Shown here: piece by piece, positions 26,025 to 35,835 of the stretch
Layout of the letters: each line of letters opens with the position of its first letter
Position numbering within the stretch: position 1 is the first letter of the stretch
Source: Bog-473 sp963755495
GTDB taxonomy: Bacteria > Actinomycetota > Acidimicrobiia > Acidimicrobiales > RAAP-2
NCBI GenBank assembly: GCA_963755495.1
Contig: CAVWJS010000006.1
Location: 1,364,001 to 1,428,000, forward strand
Direction: 5' to 3'
Length of the DNA: 64,000 nucleotides
The notes under the pieces: model-generated
The model's input: only the letters and a program-made list of their open reading frames with translations
What the model was told of the DNA's origin: nothing
Databases searched by the model: none
Made by a program: the position numbers and the translations under genes

Positions 26025-27226
26025 TCAAGGCTCGGATTCCGCCGTGGCTCGGGTTCCGCCCTTTTCGGGGACCAGTACTGCTCGTGAAACCTCGAGCGTT
26101 TCAGCGAGGTCGCTCAGAACTCTTCGGACCTTCTTGGCGACGCCGAGCGCGCTGTAGAGCGGATCGCCGCCGGGTCGGACACGAACCCACGTGTCCCCCG
26201 ACGCGTGCATGACCGTCACCTCGGCGCGCCACAGGCCGGCACACTCCGGCCGTGACCAAGGTGACGTCAGGCCCTGCTGGCTCAGTCCCGAACAACCGAC
26301 CCTTGATCCTCGTGGCCGGATGCACCTCGATGCGCGACGGCAGACCTTCACGCAACGCCCGCGTCAGCTGCTTACCCGTCACCTCTCCGGGCAGGGTGAT
26401 GCTGCCTGTGAGCAGCCCCAGGATCCCCCGGCGTCGGTTGTGGGATCGTTCGACGTCCCAGTCGAACCAGTGGACTGCTATCGCGCTGAACACAACCCCG
26501 TAGGCGGCGAGGACCCCGAGCGCCGCCCAGCCCGGAAAGTGTCCCCCAAGCGAGGCATGGATGGCGTCGAACCCGGCACCGGAGGGTAGCGCCTTCGCGA
26601 TCTGGCCGATCACGCCGGGGTACACGCTGAGCGGGCCCCACAATCCCGAGAAGAAGGCCAATGGGTAGAGGAGGGTTCCCCCGATCACGTTTGCGACCCG
26701 CGGCGAGCCGGCGAAGGCAGCAATGCACAGACCGATCCCGAAGATCGCCGCGACAGTCAGGGCGAACGACAGGATGAGCCATGCGAACTGGGTAGGCAGG
26801 ACGAGGTTGAAGGCACCGCCTCCCACGCCGATGAGCATTGCGATCGATACGACTGCGAAGATGACGTTGATTGCTACTTGCGCACCGAGCAAAGCTGAAG
26901 CAGGGACCGGCGTGGTCGACATCCGGCGGATGACGCCCTGTTCGCGGTAGGTGGCCATCTGCGCCGGCAGGTTCAACAGCCCGAGGAAGATGAGCACGAG
27001 CACGATGAGCGTTGGGGTGTAAATGGTGAAGAAGGAGACGCCGCCGAACTCCTTGTTGGGTCGGGTGAGGGAGGGGATGCTGCCGAAGATGACCAGCAGC
27101 AACACCGGAATGACAAAGGCGGGGACAAGGTAGATCGGATAGCGCCGAGCGAGCCGCAATTCCGTGAGGACGAGCAAAAGGCCAGGCGCGACGCCGAGAT
27201 GGAGCGGATGGAACGAGGGTGCTCAT
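26025..27226 (-). pseudogene. ABC-2 permease with unusual C-terminal extension, frameshifted
   Basis: The ATG at 27226 overlaps the stop of the preceding ATPase frame (ATGA) and gives MSTLVPSAPSRRRAWPF. At the TTTT tract near 27177 the frame must change to reach LVLTELRLARRYPIYLVPAFVIPVLLLVIFG, the start of a six-helix ABC-2 permease that runs to HWFDWD. An extra C-terminal segment follows (GLLTGSITLPGEVTGKQLTRALREGLPSRIEVHPATRIKG). Near 26245 a second frame change is needed to reach LWRAEVTVMHASGDTWVRVRPGGDPLYSALGVAKKVRRVLSDLAETLEVSRAVLV, ending at 26025. I do not recognise that extension. As sequenced the gene is broken twice; homopolymer error cannot be excluded. Confidence 0.68.
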
Positions 27227-28183
27227 CGCTTGAGCCCACCGGCAAGCGCCTCGCTGTCGGCAGCGTCGGTGAGCGCCAAGAATGCGTCCTCCAAGGTGGA
27301 GCTCTCGGTCCGGATGTCCTCGGCGACGAGCCCGGCGCGATCGAATGCGAGCACCACGGCGGTGACAAGGTTGCCGGATCCGACGACGACGAGATCGGGG
27401 CCGTGATGCTCGACGGCGCTCACCTCGGGGAGCGCATCGAGGACTTCGTCACGCAGCCGATCCGATGCCCGGAGACGGACTCGTCTCGAGGTTGAAGCCT
27501 GATCGCCGAGACTGCGCGGGCGAACCGAGAGCGATGACCTTGCCGTGGTCGATCAGCGCCACCCGATCACAGAGTCGTTCGGCCTCCTCCATGAAGTGGG
27601 TGACAAGGACAATCGTGACCCCGCCGTCACGCACGTCCTCGATCAGACTCCACGTCTCGCGCCGCGCCTCAGGATCGAGGCCCGCCGTCAACTCATCTAA
27701 AATCGCGATCTCGGGTTGGCCGATGAGGGCGAGAACGATGGAGAGCCGCTGCTTTTGGCCGCCGGAGAGTTCGCGGTAGTACGAGCCGCGCTTCGCCTCG
27801 AGTCCGAGCGTGCCAAGGAGACGTTCGCCGTCTGCGGGTCGACGGTAGAAGGAGGCGTAGAGCTCGACGACTTCGCCGACCCGGATCTTCGGTGGGAGGG
27901 CGCTCTCCTGGAGTTGGACGCCGACCCGCTCATGCAGCTCCCGGCGGTCCAGCTGTGGATCGAGGCCGAGGACGTCGAGCCGGCCACCGTCGGGGACCCG
28001 CAGACCGGAAAGGCACTCGACCGTCGTCGTCTTGCCCGCGCCATTTCGCCCGAGGACGCCGAAGATCTCGCCGGCTCGGACAAAGAAGCTCACGTCGTCC
28101 ACCGCGATGGTCGCCCCATAGGCCTTGTGCAGGTGCTCCACGGCGATGACGCTGGGAGCGTCGTCAGCGGGCATGGCACTCAT
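27223..28183 (-). pseudogene. ABC-2 exporter ATPase, frameshifted near its C-terminus
   Basis: The first frame encodes a normal nucleotide-binding domain: Walker A GRNGAGKTT, signature LSGGQKQRLSIVLAL, Walker B IAILDELTAGLDP, where Leu replaces the usual Pro after DE. It then falls out of frame near 27515 after VIALGSPAQS and stops at 27449. Shifting one base continues the reading as GDQASTSRRVRLRASDRLRDEVLDALPEVSAVEHHGPDLVVVGSGNL...STLEDAFLALTDAADSEALAGG to 27223, the accessory domain expected for this family. The ATPase core could still be made. Start ATG 28183 is a choice; 28216 and 28174 are alternatives. Partner of the downstream permease. Confidence 0.75.
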
Positions 28184-28307
28184 TGTCGCCGATTGTTGGG
28201 TCCGAACCCCTTGCATGGTGTCGAAACGGCGTGTGACCCCCTACGTACACCGACTCTCCTTCCAGGTCAGGTGACCCTTATGCGGGGTACTGCCACGAAG
28301 AGGACTC

Positions 28308-28360
28308 GGATGCTGCCCCCCTTGGACGCTGACCGAACATGCACGACACTTTGGATGTGG
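28308..28360 (+). repeat. Shared upstream element, copy 1 (before FtsX-like gene 1)
   Basis: About 53 bp beginning GGATGCTG-CCCCCTTGG and continuing through TGCACGACACT to ATGTGG; repeated with a few changes and one indel at 30973-31026. Both copies lie shortly before the start of an FtsX-like permease gene (23 and 35 bp), so it is likely a duplicated promoter or leader that came with gene duplication. Confidence 0.7.
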
Positions 28361-28382
28361 TGGCACGGGGGGCGAGAACCGC

Positions 28383-30905
28383 ATGCTAGCGGCCCCCTGG
28401 TATCGCGTACGAGCGACTTTTGGGCGCCGATGGCCGGGCTACCTGGCCATCGTCCTCCTCATCGGGCTGTTGGGCGGCGTTGCCATGGGATCAATCGGCG
28501 GTGCCCGAAGGACCCAGTCCACCTTTCCCGCCTATCTGTCCGACTCCGAGGCATCGGACCTGCAGTTCCAAACATCGACCACCACGGGAGCGTTCGCGTT
28601 CTCCAATCTCAGCGCCAAACTGGCGCGCCTACCTCTAGTGGAGCACGTTGCCAGTTCTCCCGATCTTCTCGTCATCCCCTCCGGGTCCGATGGAACGGCC
28701 CTCAAATCCGCCTTCAACGACGGCGACGTGCAGGAAATCGGCAGCGAGGGAGGCATGTACTTCACCACGGACCGCGTAACCGTGGCCGAGGGTCACATGG
28801 CCAGCCCGAAGAGTACGGACCAAATGGTCGCGACCACGCAGGCCGCACGACTCTCCGGATGGCACGTCGGTGAGTACGTGCGCTTCGGCGCCTACACATT
28901 GGCGCAGGCCTCCCAACCGGACTTCAATCCCCTGACCGAAGATCCTGCGACGCGCTTTTCGGCCAAGCTGGTCGGCCTGGTCGTTTTCTCGGGCCAGATC
29001 GCCGACGACGACGTCGACCGCTTCCCCACCGACGTCCTCATGACCCCGGCCCTCACTGCGAAGCTGCGCGCCAGTGCCCTCTACCCGACCTATGGGCTGC
29101 GCCTAAAGGGCGGGGGGCACTCCGTTTCCGCGGTGGAGCGGGAGATCGTCAACGCGCTCCCCCCCGACTCCACCTACAGCTTCCATCTCACGTCCGTAGT
29201 CGAGGGCGAAGTCGAGCGTGCCACCAAGCCCGAAGCCATCGCCCTCGGCGTGTTCGGCATCATCGCCGCCTTGGCCGCACTTTTCATCGCCGGTCAGGCG
29301 ATAAGCCGCCGGCTCTGGGCCAACGATGAGGACCTCGATGTGCTGCGTTCTCTGGGGGCCGACAGGGCGACCATGACGTCGGACGCCGTACTCGGGCCCC
29401 TCGGCGCAGTTGTCCTGGGCGCCTTCCTCGCAGTCGGCGTGGCCATTGCCGTGTCCTCCCTCATGCCTATTGGGCCGGCGCGCCAGGTCGACCCAGCGAC
29501 AGGGATCGCGTTCGATTGGACCGTGCTCCTCGGGGGGTTCGTCGCGTTGAGCCTGGGGTTGGGCGGCGTCACCGTGGCCCTGGCCGCTCGGAGGGCCACT
29601 CGCAGCCACGAGGCCCGACAGGAACCCGCACGACATTCTGCCGTGGTCGGAGCCGCAGCACGGGTCGGGCTCCCCGAACCGGTACTCGCCGGTCTGCGGT
29701 TCTCCCTCGAGCGGGGCCGGGACCGCACCGCGGTGCCGGTGCGCTCGGCCCTCACCGGGGCGGTACTCGCAGTTGCGATCGTGGTGGCGACGGTCACCTT
29801 CGGGAGCAGCCTCGGCAGCCTCGATTCCCATCCCGCCCTTTATGGATGGAACTGGACATTTGCCATCAACTCACCGGGTACCGACGATGTCCCGCCGGTG
29901 GTGGGCTCGCTCCTCAACCGCGACCCCGTCGTGGCCGCATGGACGGGCTACACGTTCGCCAACGTCCAGATCAACGGGTTGACGGTCCCGGTCCTGTTGA
30001 CCAAGGAGCATGCTGCCCTCACGCCGCCCATCCTCTCTGGGCACGCGCTCGAAGCGAACAACCAGATCGTCCTGGGCCAGGCGACGATTGCCGCCCTCCA
30101 CGAGAAGCTCGGTGACACCGTGATGGTCAGCTACGGGGCGCCGAAGGACGCGCCGATCTACGTTCCACCATCACCCATGGTGATCGTCGGCACCGCCACC
30201 CTGCCGGCCATCGGGGTGAGCGGCCACCTCCACCCCTCGATGGGCACCGGTGCCGTGCTTCCGACGGGACTCGAACCAGCGGCGTTCAAGAAGGCCCTCA
30301 CGGATCCCGACCCCAATCTGAACGGCCCGATCATCGACGTGGTGCGGCTCAAGAGGGGGGTCTCTCCCACCGCCGGCCGCCGGTCGTTACAGCACATCGT
30401 CGTGGCGGCCGACAAGGTGATGGCGGCGGATCCCAACGGAGCCGGCGATACATACGCGGTACTCTCCGTACAACGTCCGGCCGAGATCGTGAACTACCAA
30501 TCGACGGGAGCCACCCCGGCCCTTTTGGCCGCCGGGCTCGCAATCGGCGCGGTCGTGGCTTTGGGTCTTACTCTTGCCGCGTCCGTCCGGCGGCGCCGAC
30601 GGGATCTCGCTCTGTTGAAGACTTTCGGGTTCACCCAGCGCCAACTGGCGGCGGCCGTGGTCTGGCAGGCGTCGGTGGCGGCCCTCATAGGAATCGTCGT
30701 CGGCCTACCCGTTGGCATCATCTTGGGCCGCTGGCTCTGGACTTTGTTCGCCCGTGCGATCTACGCCGTCCCGTCTCCTTCGGTGCCGGTGGCCCAAGTC
30801 GTGCTCGTCGCTCTGGGGACCCTCGTCCTGGCGACTCTTGCCTCCATCATCCCGGGTCGAATTGCTGCGCGCACTCCGACCGCGCTGGTCCTGCGGGCGG
30901 AATAA
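28383..30905 (+). CDS. FtsX/MacB-like ABC permease
   Basis: An 840-residue membrane protein with the double FtsX layout. It has an N-terminal helix (GYLAIVLLIGLLGGVAMGS), a large extracytoplasmic domain (about 45-285), three helices (IALGVFGIIAALAALFIAGQ, GAVVLGAFLAVGVAIAVSSL, LLGGFVALSLGLGGVTVALA), another helix and second outer domain, and three C-terminal helices. The final helices contain the FtsX-type motif RRRRRDLALLKTFGFTQRQLAAAVVWQ and the tail GRIAARTPTALVLRAE. Such proteins need an ABC ATPase for mechanotransmission or lipid/peptide export. No MacB/LolD-type ATPase is adjacent. A closely related gene follows. Confidence 0.85.
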   Translation: MLAAPWYRVRATFGRRWPGYLAIVLLIGLLGGVAMGSIGGARRTQSTFPAYLSDSEASDLQFQTSTTTGAFAFSNLSAKLARLPLVEHVASSPDLLVIPSGSDGTALKSAFNDGDVQEIGSEGGMYFTTDRVTVAEGHMASPKSTDQMVATTQAARLSGWHVGEYVRFGAYTLAQASQPDFNPLTEDPATRFSAKLVGLVVFSGQIADDDVDRFPTDVLMTPALTAKLRASALYPTYGLRLKGGGHSVSAVEREIVNALPPDSTYSFHLTSVVEGEVERATKPEAIALGVFGIIAALAALFIAGQAISRRLWANDEDLDVLRSLGADRATMTSDAVLGPLGAVVLGAFLAVGVAIAVSSLMPIGPARQVDPATGIAFDWTVLLGGFVALSLGLGGVTVALAARRATRSHEARQEPARHSAVVGAAARVGLPEPVLAGLRFSLERGRDRTAVPVRSALTGAVLAVAIVVATVTFGSSLGSLDSHPALYGWNWTFAINSPGTDDVPPVVGSLLNRDPVVAAWTGYTFANVQINGLTVPVLLTKEHAALTPPILSGHALEANNQIVLGQATIAALHEKLGDTVMVSYGAPKDAPIYVPPSPMVIVGTATLPAIGVSGHLHPSMGTGAVLPTGLEPAAFKKALTDPDPNLNGPIIDVVRLKRGVSPTAGRRSLQHIVVAADKVMAADPNGAGDTYAVLSVQRPAEIVNYQSTGATPALLAAGLAIGAVVALGLTLAASVRRRRRDLALLKTFGFTQRQLAAAVVWQASVAALIGIVVGLPVGIILGRWLWTLFARAIYAVPSPSVPVAQVVLVALGTLVLATLASIIPGRIAARTPTALVLRAE

Positions 30906-30972
30906 TCGATCGCCAGGCACCATCGGGGTGGACTTGAGCTGAGTCTCTCAGGGTGCTGGCACGAATACGTTC

Positions 30973-31026
30973 CGGATGCTGACCCCCTTGGCTAACGACC
31001 GAGCGTGCACGACACTCTCAATGTGG
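30973..31026 (+). repeat. Shared upstream element, copy 2 (before FtsX-like gene 2)
   Basis: Counterpart of 28308-28360, reading GGATGCTGACCCCCTTGG then GAGCGTGCACGACACT to ATGTGG, 35 bp before the ATG at 31061. Confidence 0.7.
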
Positions 31027-31060
31027 GGCTCCGGGCGGATTGTTGGTGGAAGGTCTCATC

Positions 31061-33597
31061 ATGAGCACTGGGTGCTGGACGGTCGCCTGGTATCGGTTCC
31101 GTGCGACCTTTCACCGCAGGAGGCCGGGGTATCTGTCGCTCGTCCTTCTTGTCGGTCTCGTCGGCGGGCTGGCGTTGGGCTCCATCGCCGCCGCCCGGCG
31201 CACGCAGTCGTCGTTCCCGGTCTATGCGGCGAGTACCGACCCCACGCAGATGGAGATCTTCGACGCCTTCTTGGATCCAGCCATCGGGGACACTTCGGGC
31301 TACAACGCCGCCAACGCACGTGCCTTGGCCAGCCTGCCCCACGTCAAGGCGGCCTATTCGATCGTCGGGTTCGACGCGAACCTGACCCTGCTCAGCCATC
31401 TGCACACGCACGCCGTCCCGGGCTCTAAGCCACCCGTCTTCGAGGGTTCGCCAGACGGGGCGTTCGTCCGAGCGGATCGTGTGACCCTCGTGCGGGGGCG
31501 AATGGCCAACCCGCGCCGCGAGGACGAGGTGGTCATGAACGCCCAGGCCGCCAACGAGCTGGGCCTGCACCTCGGCTCGACGGTTCGCCTGGGCTTCAAC
31601 TCCGACGCCCAACTGCTTTCCCCGACCTGCTGCACCCTCAAGGCCGACCCGCCGCCCGTCATCGTGACCCTGCGCCTCGTCGGGATCGTGGTGTTTGCAC
31701 AGACGGTCGTTGAAGACGATTCCGACGCTCTGGGTTCGCAGGTGGCCCTGTTCACGCCAGCGCTCACGCGCAGGATCGAAGGGTGTTGCTCGACCTATTC
31801 ATCGACTGCGCTGGTGCTCGACGGCGGGAGCCGCGAGGTGCCAGGGGTCCAGGCGGAGGCGGCCGCGGTGATCGGCAAAGAGGCGCTGGCGGCGGGGGGC
31901 AGGTCTCGGCCACGGGCCCCTCACTGGCGGAGGTGACCGCCACCGCGGAGCGCGCCATCCGGCCCGAGGCGATCGCCATCGGTGCCTTCGGAGGGATTGC
32001 CGGCCTGGCCGCGTTACTCATCGCCCTTCAGGTCATCGGCCGTCAGTTCCGCCTGGCGGCGGAAGAGCGGAGCACGCTCAGAGCCCTGGGCGCCGGCCCG
32101 GCCATGACCGTCGAGGACGGGCTGATCGGGATCCTCGGGGCGGTGGTCGTGGGCTCGATCCTGGCCGTGGGGGTCGCGGTCGCCCTCTCGCCGCTCGCTC
32201 CTTTCGGCCCAGTGCGGCCGGTGTACCCGACGCCGGGTGTGGCCTTCGACTGGACGGTGCTCGGCTTCGGGTCCCTGGCCTTGGTGCTGGTGCTCGGTGG
32301 CCTCTCCGTCGCAATGGCCTACCGGGCCGCGCCGCATCGGACGGCCCGAGAGCAGGTTGTACCGGACCGGGGGTCGGTGGCCGCCGGGGCCGCGACGGCA
32401 GGCGGGTTGCCAGTCTCGGCCGTGGCCGGCATCCGCTTCGCCCTGGAGCCAGGCCGCGGGCGCAATACCGTCCCGGTGCGCTCAGCAATCTTGGGTGCGG
32501 TGCTGGCCGTCATCGTTGTCACCGGGGCCTTCACCTTCGGCTCCAGCCTCGACACCCTGGTCTCCCGCCCGGCCCTCTACGGATGGAATTGGAACTACAT
32601 GCTCGTGTCCGGGTTCAGCGGGGACGAGGATCTGCCGCAGCATGAGACGACGGCACTCCTGGCGCACGATCACTTCGTGGCCGGGAACGCGGGGGTGTAC
32701 TTCAACAGCCTGCAGATCAACGGGCAGACGGTGCCGGTGCTGGGGACCACTCCCGGCGCCGCCGTGCAGCCGCCGCTTCTCTCCGGGCACGACGTCGACG
32801 GCAGCTCCCAGGTGGTCCTGGGGGCGTCGACCATCGCCGCGCTCGACAAGCACGTGGGCGACACCGTGGAGGTGAGCAACGGGGTCACCGCGCCGGTACG
32901 GCTCGTCATCGTGGGAACCGCCACTATGCCGGCGATCGGCACGCAGAAGCAGCACCTCGAAATGGGCATCGGCGCCGTGCTGTCGTATCGGCTGATCCCG
33001 GCGACGGCCCGCAACCTCCAGCAGGACCCGATCCCGGGCCCGAACGCGTTCTTGATCCGATTCCGTCCCGGGGTGGATCCGGTCCAAGCGCTTCGTTCGT
33101 TACAGCAGATCAACCGGACGTTAGGGAAGTCGCCCGACGGGAACGGCGGCGTGGTCGGTGTTCTCCGGCCGGCGGAGATAGCCAACTACCGCTCCATCGG
33201 TACCGTCCCGGCCCTACTGGGCGGGGCACTCTCCCTCGGCGCGGTGGTGGCCCTGGGGCTGACGCTCATCGCCTCGGTCCGGCGCCGGCGCCGGGACCTC
33301 GCACTCCTCAAGACACTTGGGTTCACCCAGCGTCAGCTGGCGGCGACCGTGGCGTGGCAGTCGACAGTGGCGGTGGTGATCGGGGCCGTCATCGGGGTAC
33401 CCCTCGGCATCGTCCTCGGGCGCACCCTGTGGAATCTCTTCGCCCGCGACATCCACGCTGTCCCGGCGCCGAGTGTCCCCACACTCAGCATCGTGCTCAT
33501 CGGGATCGGCGCTCTGGTACTGGCCAACGTTGTGGCCGCGGTACCCGGACGGCTGGCGGCCCGCACACCGACCGCGCTTGCCCTCAGAGCCGAATGA
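31061..33597 (+). pseudogene. Second FtsX/MacB-like permease, frameshifted at a G tract
   Basis: Paralogue of the 28383 gene with the same domain order. The first frame (from ATG 31061, with GGAAGG upstream) runs through the N-terminal helix and outer domain to about 31895. There a run of six Gs puts the rest out of phase: the reading stops at 31936. The other frame continues as QVSATGPSLAEVTATAERAIRPEAIAIGAFGGIAGLAALLIALQV to the normal C-terminus RLAARTPTALALRAE at 33597. Restoring phase at the G tract gives about 846 residues, equal to its neighbour. It could be a decayed gene, a phase-variable tract or a base-calling error. Confidence 0.75.
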
Positions 33598-33666
33598 TGA
33601 CGATGGACCTCTTCTCACCAACGCGTGGCCAATGCGGCAATCAGCCGACCTGCCATGAGCAGTCGG

Positions 33667-33749
33667 GCCTTCCGGGTCTCGTGGTTTCCGCCATCCCAGG
33701 ACAGATGGCGGCCCGGACCCCAACGGCTGTAGTCCTGCGCGCTGAATGA
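33667..33749 (+). pseudogene. 3' tail of a third FtsX-like permease
   Basis: The last 26 codons read GLPGLVVSAIPGQMAARTPTAVVLRAE and a stop. This matches the extreme C-terminus of both neighbouring permeases (VAAVPGRLAARTPTALALRAE; ASIIPGRIAARTPTALVLRAE). The remainder of that third gene has been deleted. Confidence 0.75.
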
Positions 33750-33758
33750 GCAACCTCA

Positions 33759-34472
33759 TTGCTCCCGATCGGGATCCAATGCAAACTCACCTGCGTGGAT
33801 AACGCAACGGGACCCGACGAATTGACCGAAACCACTGGGCACGACCGGGCGAGCGTCGTATCCGTAAACGTCGGTCGACCACGCACCGTCGATTGGCGGG
33901 GCCGTCGGGTGACCTCCGCCATCTGGAAGGAGCCTATCGACGGCCCGGTAACGATCAAAGGAGTGAACCTTGCCGGCGACGATCAAGCAGATCGGCGCGT
34001 GCACGGCGGTGCCGACAAAGCCGTCTACGCCTACTCCGTCGAGGACTACAACTGGTGGGCGGCGACCACCGGAATTCTGACTGCCGGGACGTTCGGGGAG
34101 AACCTCACCACACGTGGCATCGACCTGAACACCTGCTCCATTGGGGACAGGTGGCGCGTAGGGTCCGCAATCTTGGAGGTCTCGCAGCCCCGCGAACCCT
34201 GTTTCAAACTCGGGATACGAATGGGCGACGATCACTTCCCGGGGAAGTTCGCTGCGGCAGGTCGTCCCGGCGTCTACCTGAGAATCATCACTGCTGGCGT
34301 TGTCGCTTCGGGGGACATGATTGAGGTCGTCGCAGCAGAACAGCCAGCGATTGGAATCAGCAGCCTGGTCGAGGAAAGCATTCCCCAAGACGTGTTGCGC
34401 CTCGCAGCCGAAGACCCCAGAGTGCCCCTGGGGTGGAGACGGGCGGCAGCACGCACCCTCAGCCGTAGTTAG
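33759..34472 (+). CDS. MOSC-domain protein (YiiM-like)
   Basis: A MOSC protein of up to 237 residues. Recognisable features are the N-terminal VSVNVGRPRTVDWRGRRVTSAIWKEPIDGPV, the VHGGADKAVYAYSVEDY motif, GTFGENLTTRG, and the conserved cysteine in EVSQPREPCFKL, presumed to interact with molybdenum cofactor sulfur. A short C-terminal helical pair follows, as in YiiM proteins. It likely takes part in Moco-dependent detoxification or sulfur transfer. The start is uncertain: TTG 33759 gives the full frame, but TTG 33822 would remove a non-conserved N-terminus. It borders the molybdenum gene region. Confidence 0.8.
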   Translation: MLPIGIQCKLTCVDNATGPDELTETTGHDRASVVSVNVGRPRTVDWRGRRVTSAIWKEPIDGPVTIKGVNLAGDDQADRRVHGGADKAVYAYSVEDYNWWAATTGILTAGTFGENLTTRGIDLNTCSIGDRWRVGSAILEVSQPREPCFKLGIRMGDDHFPGKFAAAGRPGVYLRIITAGVVASGDMIEVVAAEQPAIGISSLVEESIPQDVLRLAAEDPRVPLGWRRAAARTLSRS

Positions 34473-34514
34473 AGTGCGCGCTCGCTTCGAGCTTTGTCAC
34501 ACCGAACGATCCCC

Positions 34515-35192
34515 TCAGGTCTGCGAAGGGGTCCGGCGGCGTCGACGCCACCACAACAGAACCAGGCCCACTACAGCAGCGAGTGGTGCCACCCGCTTCA
34601 AGACAGAGGGGCCAGCGGTGCCGAGGAGGTTCACTGGTTCGGCCGGAACCGAATTGATCGTGCGGACCGACGGAGGATCTGATTCTGCAGCGATGCCATT
34701 GTCTTCGCCCGAGGATTCACTCACCGGACCGGGTGGCGTCACGGCGCCTTGGGACAAGACGTCAGCCTCGAGCCTGTCGGCGAACTCCCCCAGCATTTTG
34801 GCACTGACGTCAGCCATGACACTCCGACCAAACTGAGCCACCTTCCCGGTGATGGTGAGCTCTGTGACAAGAGAGACGGTCGTGCCGCCGTCGTCGGAGG
34901 TCGCGAGCGCAGTAACCGTGGCCGAAGCGTTCCCCTGGCCCCTGGTGTCGCGTCCCTCGGCCAACAGCACCGCTCGATGTTGATCGTCGTCCTTCTCGAC
35001 GAATCGGGCGCTTCCCTTGTACTGCGCGGAGATGGGTCCCACCTTCACTTTCACGATCCCTCGATACTCGTCGCCTTCGACCTCTTGGAGTTGCGCCCCG
35101 GGCATACATGGCGCGACCCGCTCAAGGTCGGTAAGCACCGCCCACGCGACATCGATCGGCACCGAGACATGAAAGTCATTCTTCAGTTCCAT
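34515..35192 (-). CDS. coxG: CoxG-like SRPBCC protein with C-terminal membrane anchor
   Basis: A 225-residue protein. Residues 1-150 form a SRPBCC (START-like) domain of the carbon monoxide dehydrogenase subunit G family (MELKNDFHVSVPIDVAWAVLTDLERVAPCMPGAQL and VKVGPISAQYKGSARF). A linker leads to a C-terminal helix (VAPLAAVVGLVLLWWRRRRR) that would tether it to the membrane inner face, as described for CoxG of Afipia (Oligotropha). ATG 35192 is chosen at the domain start and overlaps the mocA-like gene by 10 bp. It is the last gene of the cox run. Confidence 0.85.
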   Translation of the reverse strand: MELKNDFHVSVPIDVAWAVLTDLERVAPCMPGAQLQEVEGDEYRGIVKVKVGPISAQYKGSARFVEKDDDQHRAVLLAEGRDTRGQGNASATVTALATSDDGGTTVSLVTELTITGKVAQFGRSVMADVSAKMLGEFADRLEADVLSQGAVTPPGPVSESSGEDNGIAAESDPPSVRTINSVPAEPVNLLGTAGPSVLKRVAPLAAVVGLVLLWWRRRRRTPSQT

Positions 35193-35740
35193 CGGGTGAG
35201 ATCCGCCTCGTTGTCGATGTCGGCCGGTTGGCCCTGGCAAACTACTTCGCCCACCAGGTCGGGGCGTTCTTTCATGAGCACCCGAGCCCCCTCGTCTCCA
35301 GTGGTGGGCAAGAGCGACCATATCGAGCGATCAAGCCGGACCGGAGGCCGACGCTGACCATCGAAGGTCGCCACTGCCACAGGGCTGGCTGATGCCGCCA
35401 CCGCAGTCCAGGCCGACGCTGGCACCAGCGGCTGGTCCCCCAGTCCGACCACCACGGCCTGATGGTTGCGTTCAAGAGCCCACGATACCGCCGTCTGCAA
35501 AGAAGAAGCCTGACCGTGTGCCCAATCGAGATTCTCGATCACGCGCACCCCCTCTGGCACGACCGCCCCGAGATCCACCGCACCAACGATCACGGCCACC
35601 TCGTCGAGACCGGCACCCACCGCGGCCTCCAGAGCCCAGCCCACCAGGGGCCGGCCCCGGAATCCAGCCAACAGTTTGGGCGCGGGACCTTCGAAACGCG
35701 TGCCGCCGCCCGCCGCCAGCACAACGGCAGCAACGGTCAC
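35183..35740 (-). CDS. MocA/MobA-like nucleotidyltransferase
   Basis: A 185-residue nucleotidyltransferase with the LAAGGGTRFEGPAPKLLAGFRGRPLV N-terminus that binds the nucleotide, and GLGDQPLVPASAW with the metal-binding Asp. It belongs to the molybdenum cofactor cytidylyltransferase (MocA) or CoxI-associated group. CO dehydrogenase-family enzymes need the cytosine dinucleotide form of Moco, so its place between coxE and coxG fits making MCD for the cox enzyme. The choice of CTP over GTP is inferred from context. Confidence 0.82.
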   Translation of the reverse strand: MTVAAVVLAAGGGTRFEGPAPKLLAGFRGRPLVGWALEAAVGAGLDEVAVIVGAVDLGAVVPEGVRVIENLDWAHGQASSLQTAVSWALERNHQAVVVGLGDQPLVPASAWTAVAASASPVAVATFDGQRRPPVRLDRSIWSLLPTTGDEGARVLMKERPDLVGEVVCQGQPADIDNEADLTRWN

Positions 35741-35835
35741 TGGGGCATACCGGCACCCGGTTCCCAGCAGGGACAGCTCACGACAACCGTGCTTCTTGAC
35801 AAGACAGTCCTCCTAAGCAGGCGACGGGCAATTGA

